Notes: generated by a model from the sequence alone, not told the origin. A DNA stretch of 61,474 nt from Ureibacillus thermophilus (GCF_004331915.1 NZ_CP036528.1:8001-69474), one strand, 5' to 3'. Shown: positions 36,751-45,574, counted from the stretch's first letter. Numbers and translations are program-made.

Positions 36751-37269
36751 AAAATAGTTCTCCTTCCGCTATAAAGAATAAACTGCTACAAAAAATCCCT
36801 TAATACTTTTTACCCCCCCATTTCTTACCAATACTTTTTAGTAACTTAAAGAGAAAAAAATAAATACTTAATTAATAAAAGAAATTACAACTAATATTTC
36901 CGAATTTTCTAATTATTAATCCTTGGTAAATTATATCATTTTCTTAATACTAATTTAATAGTAAATTAGAATATTTTTCTAAATTTATAAATATTTTTGT
37001 AAGTTTCTAGATTTAAATTTATTTTTATTTTTTATTACAACTTTATCAACAGTGAATATAGTACTAATATATTACGAAATTTTCCTTTTTATTACCTATA
37101 ATGAATTTATTTTTCATAGGATGTAGATTTTTTTAGGTATATAGACTCATATCAACCAAACGTTAAATTTTCTCAAAATAAAAAATTTTCTGTTCGTTTT
37201 ATGTAGTAGTCTTATATAATACAATGTAGAAATTTAAATTAAAAAAGAATTTAGAAAGGTAGTGGTCAA
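36751..37269. other. Very AT-rich gene-free spacer
   Basis: About 520 bp of unusually AT-rich sequence (36850-37090 especially) between a divergent chemoreceptor and LysE. Promoters for both must lie here, but none stands out; no RNA or repeat recognised. Confidence 0.6.
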
Positions 37270-37899
37270 GTGGAGAATTACTTATTGTTTGCCCTTATGA
37301 GTTTCCTTTTAATTATTTTGCCCGGACCAGATACTGCTCTTGTTGCTAAAAATACACTGCTATGCGAAAGAATTGGAGGGATTAAGACATCTTTAGGGAT
37401 TTTATGCGCCCTTATGATACATACAATGGCTGCCGTTTTAGGATTATCCGCAATAATTGTGAAGTCTGCTCTTTTATTTTCCATTATCAAATACGCTGGG
37501 GCTGCTTATTTAATTTACTTAGGCATTCAGATATTATGGGCCTTAATCAAAAAGGACGAATCGCCGGAAATGGAGTTAACTACAAAAAGTCTTGCTGAAA
37601 AGACATCCTGTTTTAAACAAGGTTTCCTTAGCGATCTTCTGAATCCAAAAGTAGCAGTTATTTTCTTATCCTTTTTCCCTCAATTTGTGAAACCTGGCAA
37701 TGATACCTTTATACCCTTTCTAATTATGGGGATTACCTTTACAATCATTTCGGCTATATGGCTTTTTATTTATATTTATTTGATTCACTATATCAGCGAT
37801 TTTATGAAAAGACCAATGACGAAAAAAATGATTGAAGGAATTACAGGCGCAGTAATCATTAGTTTCGGTCTAAAATTAGCATTAGAAAAATCAAACTAA
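37270..37899 (+). CDS. LysE/RhtB-family amino-acid exporter
   Basis: 209 residues with six membrane segments, starting with the family signature ILPGPDTALVAKNTLL and continuing GGIKTSLGILCALMIHTMAA, AAYLIYLGIQILW, and FLSDLLNPKVAVIFLSFFPQF. Members export lysine, arginine, threonine or related compounds. GTG 37270 follows AAAGGTAGTGG. Single gene followed by a family B repeat. Confidence 0.9.
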   Translation: MENYLLFALMSFLLIILPGPDTALVAKNTLLCERIGGIKTSLGILCALMIHTMAAVLGLSAIIVKSALLFSIIKYAGAAYLIYLGIQILWALIKKDESPEMELTTKSLAEKTSCFKQGFLSDLLNPKVAVIFLSFFPQFVKPGNDTFIPFLIMGITFTIISAIWLFIYIYLIHYISDFMKRPMTKKMIEGITGAVIISFGLKLALEKSN

Positions 37900-37903
37900 T
37901 AGA

Positions 37904-38020
37904 AAAATGGGCTGTCCAGAAAGTCGAACACTTTCTGAACAGCCTTTCTTAAAAACTTTCCCTGCGGTGGTTACAAAACGCTCCTCCTCGTCGCAATTTA
38001 TCTGCGGCGAAAACTGCCGC
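37904..38020 (-). repeat. Dispersed element family B, copy 3 (inverted)
   Basis: Begins with the hairpin GGGCTGTCCAGAAAGTCG / CACTTTCTGAACAGCC (terminator for LysE), then CCCTGCGGTGGTTACAAAACG and CGCAATTTATCTGCGGC, the inverse of copies 1 and 2. It adjoins family A copy 4 directly. Confidence 0.75.
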
Positions 38021-38021
38021 A

Positions 38022-38255
38022 AAGAGGTTGGGACAAATCTAAAAAAACATCATTTTCTCCAAGGAGAAAATGATGTTTTTTTGATATGTTATTAAAATTG
38101 ATTTCCGTTCCAGGGACGCTTTCCGCAGGCCCGGCTAGACTCTCCTCTGATTCATTCCTTCGCTCCTCGTGGTCTCGAGAGGGCTCGTCGCAGGAAAGCT
38201 TTGAATTTACTTCCTTGAGCTTGCTCCGCTTTGCGACTAGGCGGGAGCAACGGGT
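38022..38255 (+). repeat. Dispersed element family A, copy 4, right end missing
   Basis: AGAGGTTGGGACAAATC, the AAACATCATTTTCTCC hairpin and the CGTTCCAGGGACGCTTTCCG core are present, but the element stops near 38250 and lacks the CAACTGCCC...CCCAGCCTC right end. The missing part coincides with the start of the M50 remnant, whose reading frame continues into the repeat. Confidence 0.8.
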
Positions 38256-39175
38256 AGCTTAAATCACTGCTGATCCCTAAAACCAACACCAATCCAAGAT
38301 AGATGAAGAAAAGCTTCACTCTATCCTTTCCATCTGTTTGATAATAAGCAGCGGTTTCCTCAACGTAATTATGTATTCTTCCAACGTCCTTCTCAAAGGC
38401 AGAAAGAAATTGTTGTTTCTTATGCTCTCTTTTTTCTTCTCTTTCTTCTTCCGTTAATTCCGCTTCATCCATTTCATCCAAAAGGTGCAAAGTCTCGAGC
38501 AGTTTTTCTTCCTCTTTCAAATCTTTCTCCAAGGATTGGGCGAAATATTGCAAATGGTCATAAGTAGATGTTTCCGCAATCCGTTGGAGGGAAGCGAGCA
38601 TTTCTTGATAATCCTTTACTCGTTTTCGGTCATTGTCAATATTTTTTTGCTCTTTTCGAATTTCTCTCCATTGAATAATTCCCATAATTAAAACAAAAAA
38701 ACCTAGAATACTTCCTGCCCAAATAGCATATGCCAAAAGCAAAACTAAACCGAGCACCCATAATTTAGTGCTGATTCCGGCAGCAATTCGCCCTCCATCC
38801 AGGGGTGTAATTGGAATTAAGTCAAATAGGTTTATAATGGATCCCAACACAATAACAAATGCCCAAAAGGGTTCTTTAGTGAACATATACAAAGAAATGG
38901 CAGGCAAAAATTGCAAGCAGACCAAACAACGGCCCCATGTAGGCTAAAAAAGCTTCATCTTTAGCGCTTTTCGGCCGCTCTTTCATGCCGATAACAGCCC
39001 CGACAAAAGGAACAAAAACTGCAGGAGTGGTCATAATGGATTTTGCAACGGCAAGGGTCATAATGCTATCATCTGTCACTTTGCAATCTTTAGTGAAAAG
39101 ATCAAAATCTTTTTTTCTATAATTCTTAAACTCAAAACGTGAGCCAACAATATCTCCAATAATCGCGCCAATCAT
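38152..39175 (-). pseudogene. Chimera: ADP-ribosylglycohydrolase head fused to M50 protease remnant
   Basis: The first ~48 residues from ATG 39175, MIGAIIGDIVGSRFEF...TDDSIMTLAVAKSIM, are the N-terminus of an ADP-ribosylglycohydrolase. At ~39030 the frame passes without a break into an M50 (site-2-protease-like) membrane protein: TTPAVFVPFVGAVIGMKERP, then after a frameshift near 38920 ITPLDGGRIAAGISTKLW and a long helical domain. The M50 HExxH zinc site, expected before TTPAVF, is gone. The last ~30 residues are translated family A repeat. No functional enzyme of either kind can result. Confidence 0.8.
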
Positions 39176-39250
39176 CAGGCTTTATTCTGCACTCCTTTAT
39201 TCATGCCTTTACTCTAAAATGATTATACTAAAATTTCATATTATTAATGC

Positions 39251-39292
39251 AAAAGACCAATCCAGCCGATGAGTGGCAGAATTGGTCTTTTT
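39251..39292. terminator. Hairpin terminator 1 in spacer
   Basis: AAAAGACCAAT pairs with ATTGGTCTTTT around a 19-base loop. Confidence 0.65.
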
Positions 39293-39375
39293 CTGTTCAA
39301 TGAAAATTGACAATTTTTCCAATAAAGAAATATCGGATCGAAACTTGCAAGGATTCTTGATTGCTTATAAAAAAA

Positions 39376-39415
39376 GCAGACGATTTTGAAAACGTCATAC
39401 ATTAAAACCGTCTGC
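39376..39415. terminator. Hairpin terminator 2 in spacer
   Basis: GCAGACG pairs with CGTCTGC; T and A runs lie on the outer sides. Confidence 0.55.
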
Positions 39416-39419
39416 CGTT

Positions 39420-39539
39420 TTATGAAAATTCTTCCTTATTTCTATATTTCCCCGTAGGTAACAATCTCTTCACTTGCTCATCCAAAAATTCCCTATCCAT
39501 GATTTCAAGAAAGTTGCGTTCATCAACTTAATAGAACAT
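39420..39539 (-). pseudogene. Possible 39-residue small protein with a nonsense codon
   Basis: From ATG 39539 the minus strand reads MFY, TAA, then VDERNFLEIMDREFLDEQVK and RLLPTGKYRNKEEFS with a stop at 39420. The segment looks like real coding sequence broken by one G-to-T change (GAA to TAA), with AAAAGGAG upstream. A shorter product from ATG 39500 (26 residues) is possible. Weak support. Confidence 0.25.
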
Positions 39540-39615
39540 TTCATCATTTTCTTCTCCTTTTCATTTTATTTTCAGAAACGGCTCCTAAAATGATAATCAA
39601 AAGGAGGAAAGGAAA

Positions 39616-40296
39616 ATGAAAAACAAATTATTGAAATATGGAATTTTCATTATTGTTCTATTCTTTGCCTTTCAATCCGTCGTAAATATTGCCAGTGCGG
39701 ATGACCATTATAAGGGGGATCGATATTATTATCCAAAATACGAAAAGAGCGATAAAAACAACTACTTCGAAAAATTTGATAAACACGACCATGATGACGA
39801 TGACGACGATTATAAATGGAAAGGAGAATATGAACAGGAAGGAAACTATAAAAACTTACAACAAAATACCGTTCAACCATCCTACTGGAATGTTTGGACA
39901 AGAGATACTCATATATCAATAAGCAATAATCTTCCCGTTGAAGAGGCAAAAAAAGTTTCCTTTAATTTGAACGGAAAAACAGAAAAACTTCTTGTTTTCC
40001 CTTCAAACGGCCAATTGCTCGTTTCAGGTGAAAAAATGGCAAAACTTTTCGGCATCAAATCTAAATATTACGAGCAAAGCCGAATTCTTGAACTTTCCAA
40101 TGGCCAAGAAGAATTAATTGTTCGTGCTGGAACAAACGCTGCTTATGAAAATATGGTCAAAACGCCAATGCCAGCAAAAGCTTTAAGTTATGAAAAAACG
40201 GTTTATCTTCCTATTTCAGTAATAGCCAATGCTTTTGGATATAGCGTAGATTGGGACGAAGCAAACGAAACCTTTATTTTAGAACAATTTTATTGA
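39616..40296 (+). CDS. Secreted protein with copper-amine-oxidase N-terminal-like domain
   Basis: 226 residues with a signal peptide (YGIFIIVLFFAFQSVVNIAS-ADD), a charged linker with an acidic run (HDHDDDDDDYKW, ~residues 57-68) and a ~120-residue Cu-amine-oxidase N1 ('stalk') domain (~105-226): LVFPSNGQLLVSGEKMAKLF ... VYLPISVIANAFGYSVDWDE. This stalk domain is non-catalytic and serves protein or wall contacts. First gene of a compact operon with a small TM protein, ApbE and a ferric-reductase-like heme membrane protein. The acidic run could bind cations. RBS AAAGGAGG (39600-39607). Confidence 0.8.
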   Translation: MKNKLLKYGIFIIVLFFAFQSVVNIASADDHYKGDRYYYPKYEKSDKNNYFEKFDKHDHDDDDDDYKWKGEYEQEGNYKNLQQNTVQPSYWNVWTRDTHISISNNLPVEEAKKVSFNLNGKTEKLLVFPSNGQLLVSGEKMAKLFGIKSKYYEQSRILELSNGQEELIVRAGTNAAYENMVKTPMPAKALSYEKTVYLPISVIANAFGYSVDWDEANETFILEQFY

Positions 40297-40313
40297 GTGG
40301 GGTGTGAAAAACG

Positions 40314-40577
40314 ATGAAACCAAATAATAAAGCGAAATGGATTGTTGGAATTACAGGAGCAGCGTTTTCTGCATTTGTACTTGGACAAATCAACGATACA
40401 CCTGTCAATACAACCTCAACGAATCCAGAAGATGCTGCACTGGCAATCGAAATTAATGATTCCATAAGCGAACGGGAAAAAGAACTTATTCAATTGGACT
40501 GGAGCAACTTTACTCTAAGTCAAAATCAATATCAAGGTGCCGATGAATATGATTACTACAAAACAAGAAGATCATAA
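40314..40577 (+). CDS. 87-residue membrane-anchored protein in redox operon
   Basis: One N-terminal membrane helix (WIVGITGAAFSAFVLGQ) and a short polar, probably extracytoplasmic tail with several acidic and aromatic residues ending YQGADEYDYYKTRRS. It overlaps the apbE start. TGAAFS resembles part of the FMN-attachment motif but lies in the membrane helix and lacks the upstream Asp/Gly context, so it is unlikely to be the flavinylation site. Unknown function, conserved context suggests part of the redox complex. Confidence 0.6.
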   Translation: MKPNNKAKWIVGITGAAFSAFVLGQINDTPVNTTSTNPEDAALAIEINDSISEREKELIQLDWSNFTLSQNQYQGADEYDYYKTRRS

Positions 40578-41484
40578 TGCCAGCGAAATGGATTCCATCA
40601 AACTCAATATCATGAATACGAATTTTCGTATTACCATTGAAAATCGAGATGGATTTGAATGGAAAAATCATGTCATTTCCTTTCTTCAATATATAGAACG
40701 TGAATTTTCCAGATTTCGCAAAAATAATGAACTATGGTATATCAATGAAGCCCCAAAAAATCAAACAATCTGCGTTTCACCTATTCTTTACGATATGTTA
40801 AAAAAAGCAGAAGAATATCGAAAAAAAACAGAGGGGAGATTTTCTCCCTATCTGCTCATTCCTTTAGAAAACCATGGATATAATCGATCTTTTCCTTTTC
40901 AAACAGCCAATCATGAAGCAGCATTTTTGCATTATGAAAATGAATCAGAACCCCTCATTTTTAAAGAAAATTTTCAATTCATCAAAAATACCGACCAAAA
41001 AATTGATTTGGGCGGGATTGCCAAAGGATATGCGGTAGAAGCAATCGCCAAATGGCTGAAAAATAACACCTCTAGCAAATATGGAATCGTAGATGGCGGC
41101 GGGGATATGTCCATTTGGTCAAATGGAGAGAAAACGTGGAAAATTGGAATTCAGAATCCCTTTGATGAAAGCAAAACCCTTGGATTTTTCAACATTCAAA
41201 ATGGCGGGGTTGCCACATCCAACATTGTGTATCGGAGTTGGATGCAAGGAAATATAAAAAAACACCATCTATTAGATGGAAGAAACGGAATGCCCGTCGT
41301 TACTGATATTGTACAAGCAACAGTTATTATGGAACACTGCACTGATGCGGAAGTCGGAGCCAAAGTTTGCTTTATGGCAAAGGATGCATCTATTGATTCG
41401 GTGCTAGCCAACATCAGCAAAAAATTTAGTTATCTTCTTGTTCATTCAAATGGAAATATAGAGACCGGGGGGAATAATATATGA
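40549..41484 (+). CDS. apbE: FAD:protein FMN transferase (ApbE)
   Basis: 311 residues. Flavin transferase motifs DLGGIAKGYAVEAIAKW (~residue 155), YGIVDGGGDMSIWS (~180), GGVATSNIVYRSW (~220) and HLLDGRNGMPV...DAEVGAKV (~245-285) are intact. ApbE attaches FMN covalently to Thr/Ser of exported redox proteins. Most ApbE proteins in Gram-positives are lipoproteins, but this one has no signal peptide or lipobox, so it may act in the cytoplasm before export. Start ATG 40549 gives the best spacing from AAGGTG; ATG 40543 or GTG 40537 are alternatives. The gene overlaps the 87-residue gene by 29 nt and the next gene by four. Confidence 0.88.
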   Translation: MITTKQEDHNASEMDSIKLNIMNTNFRITIENRDGFEWKNHVISFLQYIEREFSRFRKNNELWYINEAPKNQTICVSPILYDMLKKAEEYRKKTEGRFSPYLLIPLENHGYNRSFPFQTANHEAAFLHYENESEPLIFKENFQFIKNTDQKIDLGGIAKGYAVEAIAKWLKNNTSSKYGIVDGGGDMSIWSNGEKTWKIGIQNPFDESKTLGFFNIQNGGVATSNIVYRSWMQGNIKKHHLLDGRNGMPVVTDIVQATVIMEHCTDAEVGAKVCFMAKDASIDSVLANISKKFSYLLVHSNGNIETGGNNI

Positions 41485-42038
41485 TCCTCGATGTATTTTC
41501 TAATTGGAATCTCATTCGTACAGCCGGCTTTCTTGCCTATTTTCTTCTAACCATTTCCATTATGGCCGGTTTAATGCAAAAGATTTCTTCTTTTCAAAAC
41601 CAAAAACAACTTCTAATGGAGATTCATAAAATCAGTGGATGGATTGGTACATTGAACGTCATCTTTCATGCCATTTTGCTATTGTTCGATCAATATGTTC
41701 CATATCAAATATGGGAAATAATGATTCCGTTTGTGGCTAAAAATGAGCCATTCTTTTCCGGAATCGGAACAATATCTTTCTATCTGTTCCTAATCGTCAT
41801 GTTAACTTCCGATTTCTTTTTGAAAAAACTCGGATTCAAACTATGGAAGAAACTTCACTTCTTAGTGATTCCTGCTTGGGTACTTATGATTCTCCATGGC
41901 ATTTTCATCGGAACAGATTCTGAAGAAATATGGGCAATTATTATCTACAGTGCAGGAATTGTTTTAATTACAACGTTGCTGATGATGAGATATTTCGAAA
42001 GCAAAGTAAAAGTAGTTCATCGTAAAAATGCTAATTAA
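41481..42038 (+). CDS. Ferric-reductase-like transmembrane heme protein
   Basis: 185 residues with five or six membrane spans. Paired histidines in EIHKISGWIG, VIFHAILLL, KKLHFLVIPAWVLMILHGIF (positions ~49, 62, 127, 140) fit the bis-His heme-b arrangement of the ferric reductase/YedZ/NOX superfamily. No FAD/NAD domain is fused, so electrons must come from a partner, possibly quinol. ATG overlaps the apbE stop (ATGA). With ApbE it suggests a membrane-to-outside electron path, but the FMN-bearing acceptor is not seen in this operon. Confidence 0.8.
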   Translation: MILDVFSNWNLIRTAGFLAYFLLTISIMAGLMQKISSFQNQKQLLMEIHKISGWIGTLNVIFHAILLLFDQYVPYQIWEIMIPFVAKNEPFFSGIGTISFYLFLIVMLTSDFFLKKLGFKLWKKLHFLVIPAWVLMILHGIFIGTDSEEIWAIIIYSAGIVLITTLLMMRYFESKVKVVHRKNAN

Positions 42039-42070
42039 CCTCCTGAATATACCGTTTTAAACCCCTCTTA

Positions 42071-42115
42071 AAAAGGTGAGCCGGAAAAGTTTTAATCTTT
42101 CCCGGCTCACCTTTT
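42071..42115. terminator. Bidirectional terminator between redox operon and two-component genes
   Basis: AAGGTGAGCCGG pairs with CCGGCTCACCTT, with A and T runs on opposite sides. It overlaps the kinase stop codon. Confidence 0.85.
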
Positions 42116-43457
42116 AATGTTTATTCAATTTTATTAAAAACTCTGTTCCTTTTCCCACTTCGCTTTTCACTGCAATTTCTCCGCCATGGGCTTCCACAAT
42201 CGTTTTGGCGATGGCTAGTCCCAGACCTGTTCCGTTTCTTTTTCTTGATTCATCTCCCCGATAAAAACGTTCAAAAATATGTTCCAAATCCTTTGGAGAG
42301 ATGCCGATTCCTGTGTCTTTCACGCTTAACACAATTTTCTCTCCCTGTGCAGCTAATGAGCATGTGATAGACCCTTCTTTTGTATAGCGTGCCGCATTGT
42401 CCAGCAAAATATAAAGAAGTTGTTGAATTCTCACTTTATCGGCTTTGATTTGAATTCCATTTTCAATATTTTCCTTTAGGGTTAATTGAGATGGAAGAAT
42501 TCTTTTAAATCTGTTCAGCAATGAGTGAACCATTGAAGAGAGATCAAATTCTTCTAGTTCTAATTTAAAGTTGCCTTGGTCATGTCTTGCCAAAAATAAT
42601 AAATCATCTAAAAGTTTATGCATCATTTCTGCTTCCTGTTTCACATCTTCCAATACTTGTTTCCCAAAAGGACTCAAGTTTTCCTCTTCTTCACTCGACA
42701 ACACATCAATGGAACTATAAAAAACGCTAAGGGGGGTTCTTAGTTCATGGGACGCATCGGAAACAAATTTTCTTTGTTTCTCATAAGCTTTTAATATTGG
42801 TTTCATAGCCTGACCAGCAAAGAAGTTCCCTGCTAAAGCAAAAAGCAAACTGAAAAAAACCGTTAAAAACAATAATATCCAAATAATTCTTTGAATAAGA
42901 TGCTTTTCATCGGTAATATTTTTTCCAACCATGACACTTCCGATATTCTGGCCATCTACTTGAAGTGGATAATAAATATAAAGGATATGCACTTTCTCCC
43001 ATTCAATTTCTCTTATGATTTTTGAAGCGGGAGAGTCGAAATCCGTTTCTTCAAAGTATTCTTCAAAACCACGGATGGTTCCTTCACCTTCAATTAATCG
43101 AGAATTTTCATCAAATACATAGTAGAAAATATCCCTTTCCGGTCTATATTTTACAGGTTCAATCTCTTCATATTCATCGTCGTCAAATTCATCATGTTCC
43201 TCTTCTTCATATTCATCGAACATTCGCTTGCTCTCCGGTACGAGTCTTATATCCCCGTAGCCATAATGATTTTTGAATAGTTCTTCGATAAATTCATGGT
43301 TTTCCTTCTCATAAAACTGTTCCAGTTCCTCAATTTCCTGTTTGTTGATCGCATTTGAAATAAAAAGATACAGCACTAAAATAAAAAGTATTAAAATGAG
43401 CAGCAGGGATCCTGTATAAAGCAAGGTGAGCCTCAATTTCACTTTATTAATTTCCAT
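42114..43457 (-). CDS. Sensor histidine kinase with acidic extracytoplasmic loop
   Basis: 447 residues: two membrane helices (~12-32, ~190-210) around a ~155-residue extracytoplasmic sensor with a remarkable acidic run (FDEYEEEEHDEFDDDEYEE, ~residues 80-98), then HAMP-like linker, H-box SDASHELRTPL (~240), N-box LLDNAARYTKEG (~350), G1 DTGIGISPKDL and G2 GTGLGLAIAKTI. The acidic stretch may sense metal cations or cationic peptides. It overlaps the upstream response regulator by 11 nt and converges on the ApbE operon, which also encodes a protein with an acidic run, so functional linkage is plausible. Confidence 0.9.
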   Translation of the reverse strand: MEINKVKLRLTLLYTGSLLLILILFILVLYLFISNAINKQEIEELEQFYEKENHEFIEELFKNHYGYGDIRLVPESKRMFDEYEEEEHDEFDDDEYEEIEPVKYRPERDIFYYVFDENSRLIEGEGTIRGFEEYFEETDFDSPASKIIREIEWEKVHILYIYYPLQVDGQNIGSVMVGKNITDEKHLIQRIIWILLFLTVFFSLLFALAGNFFAGQAMKPILKAYEKQRKFVSDASHELRTPLSVFYSSIDVLSSEEEENLSPFGKQVLEDVKQEAEMMHKLLDDLLFLARHDQGNFKLELEEFDLSSMVHSLLNRFKRILPSQLTLKENIENGIQIKADKVRIQQLLYILLDNAARYTKEGSITCSLAAQGEKIVLSVKDTGIGISPKDLEHIFERFYRGDESRKRNGTGLGLAIAKTIVEAHGGEIAVKSEVGKGTEFLIKLNKH

Positions 43458-44127
43458 GGCTATCCCTCAACTTGTAGCCAACGCCTCTCACATTCTTGAT
43501 GAGGGATGGTTTTCCTGGCTCGTCTACTTTTTTCCGAAGAAGCTTCACTAAGGCATCTAATGCATTTTCTGTTACATCGGTATCAAATCCCCAAATTCTT
43601 TCAATGATTATGTCTCTCGGCAACACTTGATGTTTATTTCGAAGCAACAATTCAAGCAATTCATATTCTTTCTTAGAAAGTTCAATCTCTCGGCCATTTC
43701 TTTTCACCACATGAGTTGTTAAATTTAACTCTAAATCCTCCGCTGACAAAACTTCTTCAAATGGCTTGTCCACTCTTCGTGAAAGGGCTCTGAGTCTCGC
43801 CACAAGCTCCTCGAATTTGAAAGGCTTCACTAAATAATCATCGGCTCCCGCATCCAATCCCTCTACTACATCTTCAACAGAATCTTTCGCTGTGAGAAAC
43901 AAGATGCCGCCTTTATAACCCTTTTCTCTAAGCTTTTTACATACTTCAAGGCCGCTTAGCTCAGGCATCATCCAGTCCAAAATAATGACGTCATAATCAG
44001 TAAACGTGGCATAATCATACGCACTTTGACCATCCTTTACCCAATCCACTCGACCATATTCCTTTTGCAATAAATGAAAAACCATTTTTCCTAAATTCTC
44101 ATCATCTTCTGCAAATAAAATATTCAT
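43447..44127 (-). CDS. OmpR-family response regulator
   Basis: 226 residues. Receiver domain: acidic pocket FAEDDENLG, phosphoacceptor Asp in VIILDWMMPELSG (~51), Lys in LVKPFKFEE (~102). C-terminal winged helix: LSKKEYELLELLLRNK ... VTENALDALVKLLRKKVD, GVGYKL. ATG 44127 follows AAGGTGAAG; longer reading from 44205 has no site. Upstream of the kinase on the same strand, overlapping it. Targets unknown; the adjacent redox operon is the first candidate. Confidence 0.92.
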   Translation of the reverse strand: MNILFAEDDENLGKMVFHLLQKEYGRVDWVKDGQSAYDYATFTDYDVIILDWMMPELSGLEVCKKLREKGYKGGILFLTAKDSVEDVVEGLDAGADDYLVKPFKFEELVARLRALSRRVDKPFEEVLSAEDLELNLTTHVVKRNGREIELSKKEYELLELLLRNKHQVLPRDIIIERIWGFDTDVTENALDALVKLLRKKVDEPGKPSLIKNVRGVGYKLRDSHGN

Positions 44128-44346
44128 CCAATCTTCACCTTCTTGTGTACAGTCCTTTTTCTTTAAGCGTATCAAAAAAATCTGAAAAAATATTGAAAAT
44201 TCCATGTATAACTTTAAGGATATTCAATGGCATTCTTTAATGAAAATAGTTTAGAACAATCAAACATCCAAATTTTTTCTTTCACATAAGCAGGGTTTCC
44301 TTTTTTGTGCTACTTTAGAAATAGAATATTTATTTAAGGATGTGAC

Positions 44347-45102
44347 ATGACGATGGATTTTTTAAATAAAACTGTAATTGTGACGGGCGCCGGAAATGGC
44401 ATCGGAAAAGGAGTTGCATTGTTGTATGCGGAAAAAGAAGCCAATGTCCTTGTAGCAGATGTGGATGAAAAAAGGGGGAAACAAACCGTTGATTTGATTC
44501 AATCTAAAGGGGGGAATGCACTTTTTGTAAAAACGGATGTACGGTTTGAAGAAGAGATTGTCCGCTTAATGGAAATCGCTAATCTAACTTTCGGTAGAAT
44601 CGATATTTTAATTAATAATGCCGGTATATCGGCATTTAAGTCCCCCTTTGAATTATCGATTGATGAATGGGACAATATCATCAATACAAATTTGCGGAGC
44701 GTTTTCCTAGCCTCTAGGGAAGCAGCTAAATATATGCGCAACAACAAAGAAGGCGGTTCCATTGTCAACATTGCCTCTACAAGAGCCATTATGTCTGAAC
44801 CAAATTCTGAAGCATATGCTGCATCCAAAGGTGGAATCGTCGCTTTAACCCATGCCCTTGCTGCATCTTTCAGCGAAGATCGAATTACGGTCAATGCCAT
44901 TTCTCCAGGATGGATTGAAACTGGCGATTATTCGAAGTTGCGGGATATTGATCATGAACAGCATTTATCTAAACGCGTCGGAAGACCAGAGGATATTGCC
45001 CGCGCCTGTCTTTATTTAACAGCAAAAGAAAATAATTTCGTCACAGGCATTAATCTAATTGTAGATGGTGGAATGACAAGAAAAATGATATATGAAGAAT
45101 AA
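44347..45102 (+). CDS. Short-chain dehydrogenase/reductase
   Basis: 251 residues of classical SDR: TGAGNGIGKGVALL (cofactor), DVRFEE, NNAGISAFK (~85), catalytic Ser in NIASTRAIMS and YAASKGG (~155), ISPGWIETGDY and C-terminal VTGINLIVDGGMTRK. ADVDEK after strand 2 favours NAD(H). Substrate unknown; similar proteins are called glucose or 3-oxoacyl-ACP reductases without evidence. ATG 44347 follows AAGGATG. Confidence 0.88.
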   Translation: MTMDFLNKTVIVTGAGNGIGKGVALLYAEKEANVLVADVDEKRGKQTVDLIQSKGGNALFVKTDVRFEEEIVRLMEIANLTFGRIDILINNAGISAFKSPFELSIDEWDNIINTNLRSVFLASREAAKYMRNNKEGGSIVNIASTRAIMSEPNSEAYAASKGGIVALTHALAASFSEDRITVNAISPGWIETGDYSKLRDIDHEQHLSKRVGRPEDIARACLYLTAKENNFVTGINLIVDGGMTRKMIYEE

Positions 45103-45107
45103 ACATC

Positions 45108-45150
45108 AAGAAGGAACTTGAGAACGTTTAGCTTCCAAGTTCCTTCTTTT
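45108..45150 (+). terminator. Terminator after SDR gene
   Basis: AAGAAGGAACTTG pairs with CAAGTTCCTTCTT, followed by TTTT. Confidence 0.85.
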
Positions 45151-45206
45151 TGCTATAATACATTAGAAATCCCAGGGCTCTGATGTTAAAAGTGTCTATT
45201 ACTTCC

Positions 45207-45562
45207 TTATTTATAATGATGATAAGTATGTTTTCTGCTTCCTTGAATTTGCTGGAACCATTGTTTATCTTTTTCCTCTTTGGCTAGAAGGGTTGTGATA
45301 TTGGTTGTGCACTCAATGCATAGTTTAGAATGGTTTGTAATTTTGCCGCATCTTTCACAAGGGGCTCCAAGATTAGGAAATAATGATTTTTTTAATTTTC
45401 CTGATTTCACCCATTTATAAATGAGCTCATGAGGTACACCAGTTTTTTCTACCACTTCATCATTATTTAAAAAACGATTATTTTTTCTTAACAAAAAATG
45501 ATGTAATTCAGAAAATATTTCCTCTTCCGATATGTCAATATTTTTTTCTTCGGTATGATCAT
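45207..45562 (-). CDS. YvyF/TIGR03826-like zinc-ribbon protein, frame broken in an A7 run
   Basis: The long open frame (from 45494) encodes NNDEVVEKTGVPHELIYKWV and PNLGAPCERCGKITNHSKLC: a MerR-like helix-turn-helix followed by a Cys4 zinc ribbon, as in the flagellar-operon protein YvyF. Upstream, ATG 45562 with GGGGGG spaced eight bases starts a frame (MIIPKKK) that would join the main frame (NIDISEEEIFSELHHFLL) if the run at 45541-45547 had eight A instead of seven. So the real gene probably begins at 45562, with a one-base deletion, a sequencing error, or slippage. It directly follows the DUF2225 gene on the same strand (SD overlaps its stop). Confidence 0.6.
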
Positions 45563-45574
45563 TTTAAATCCCCC

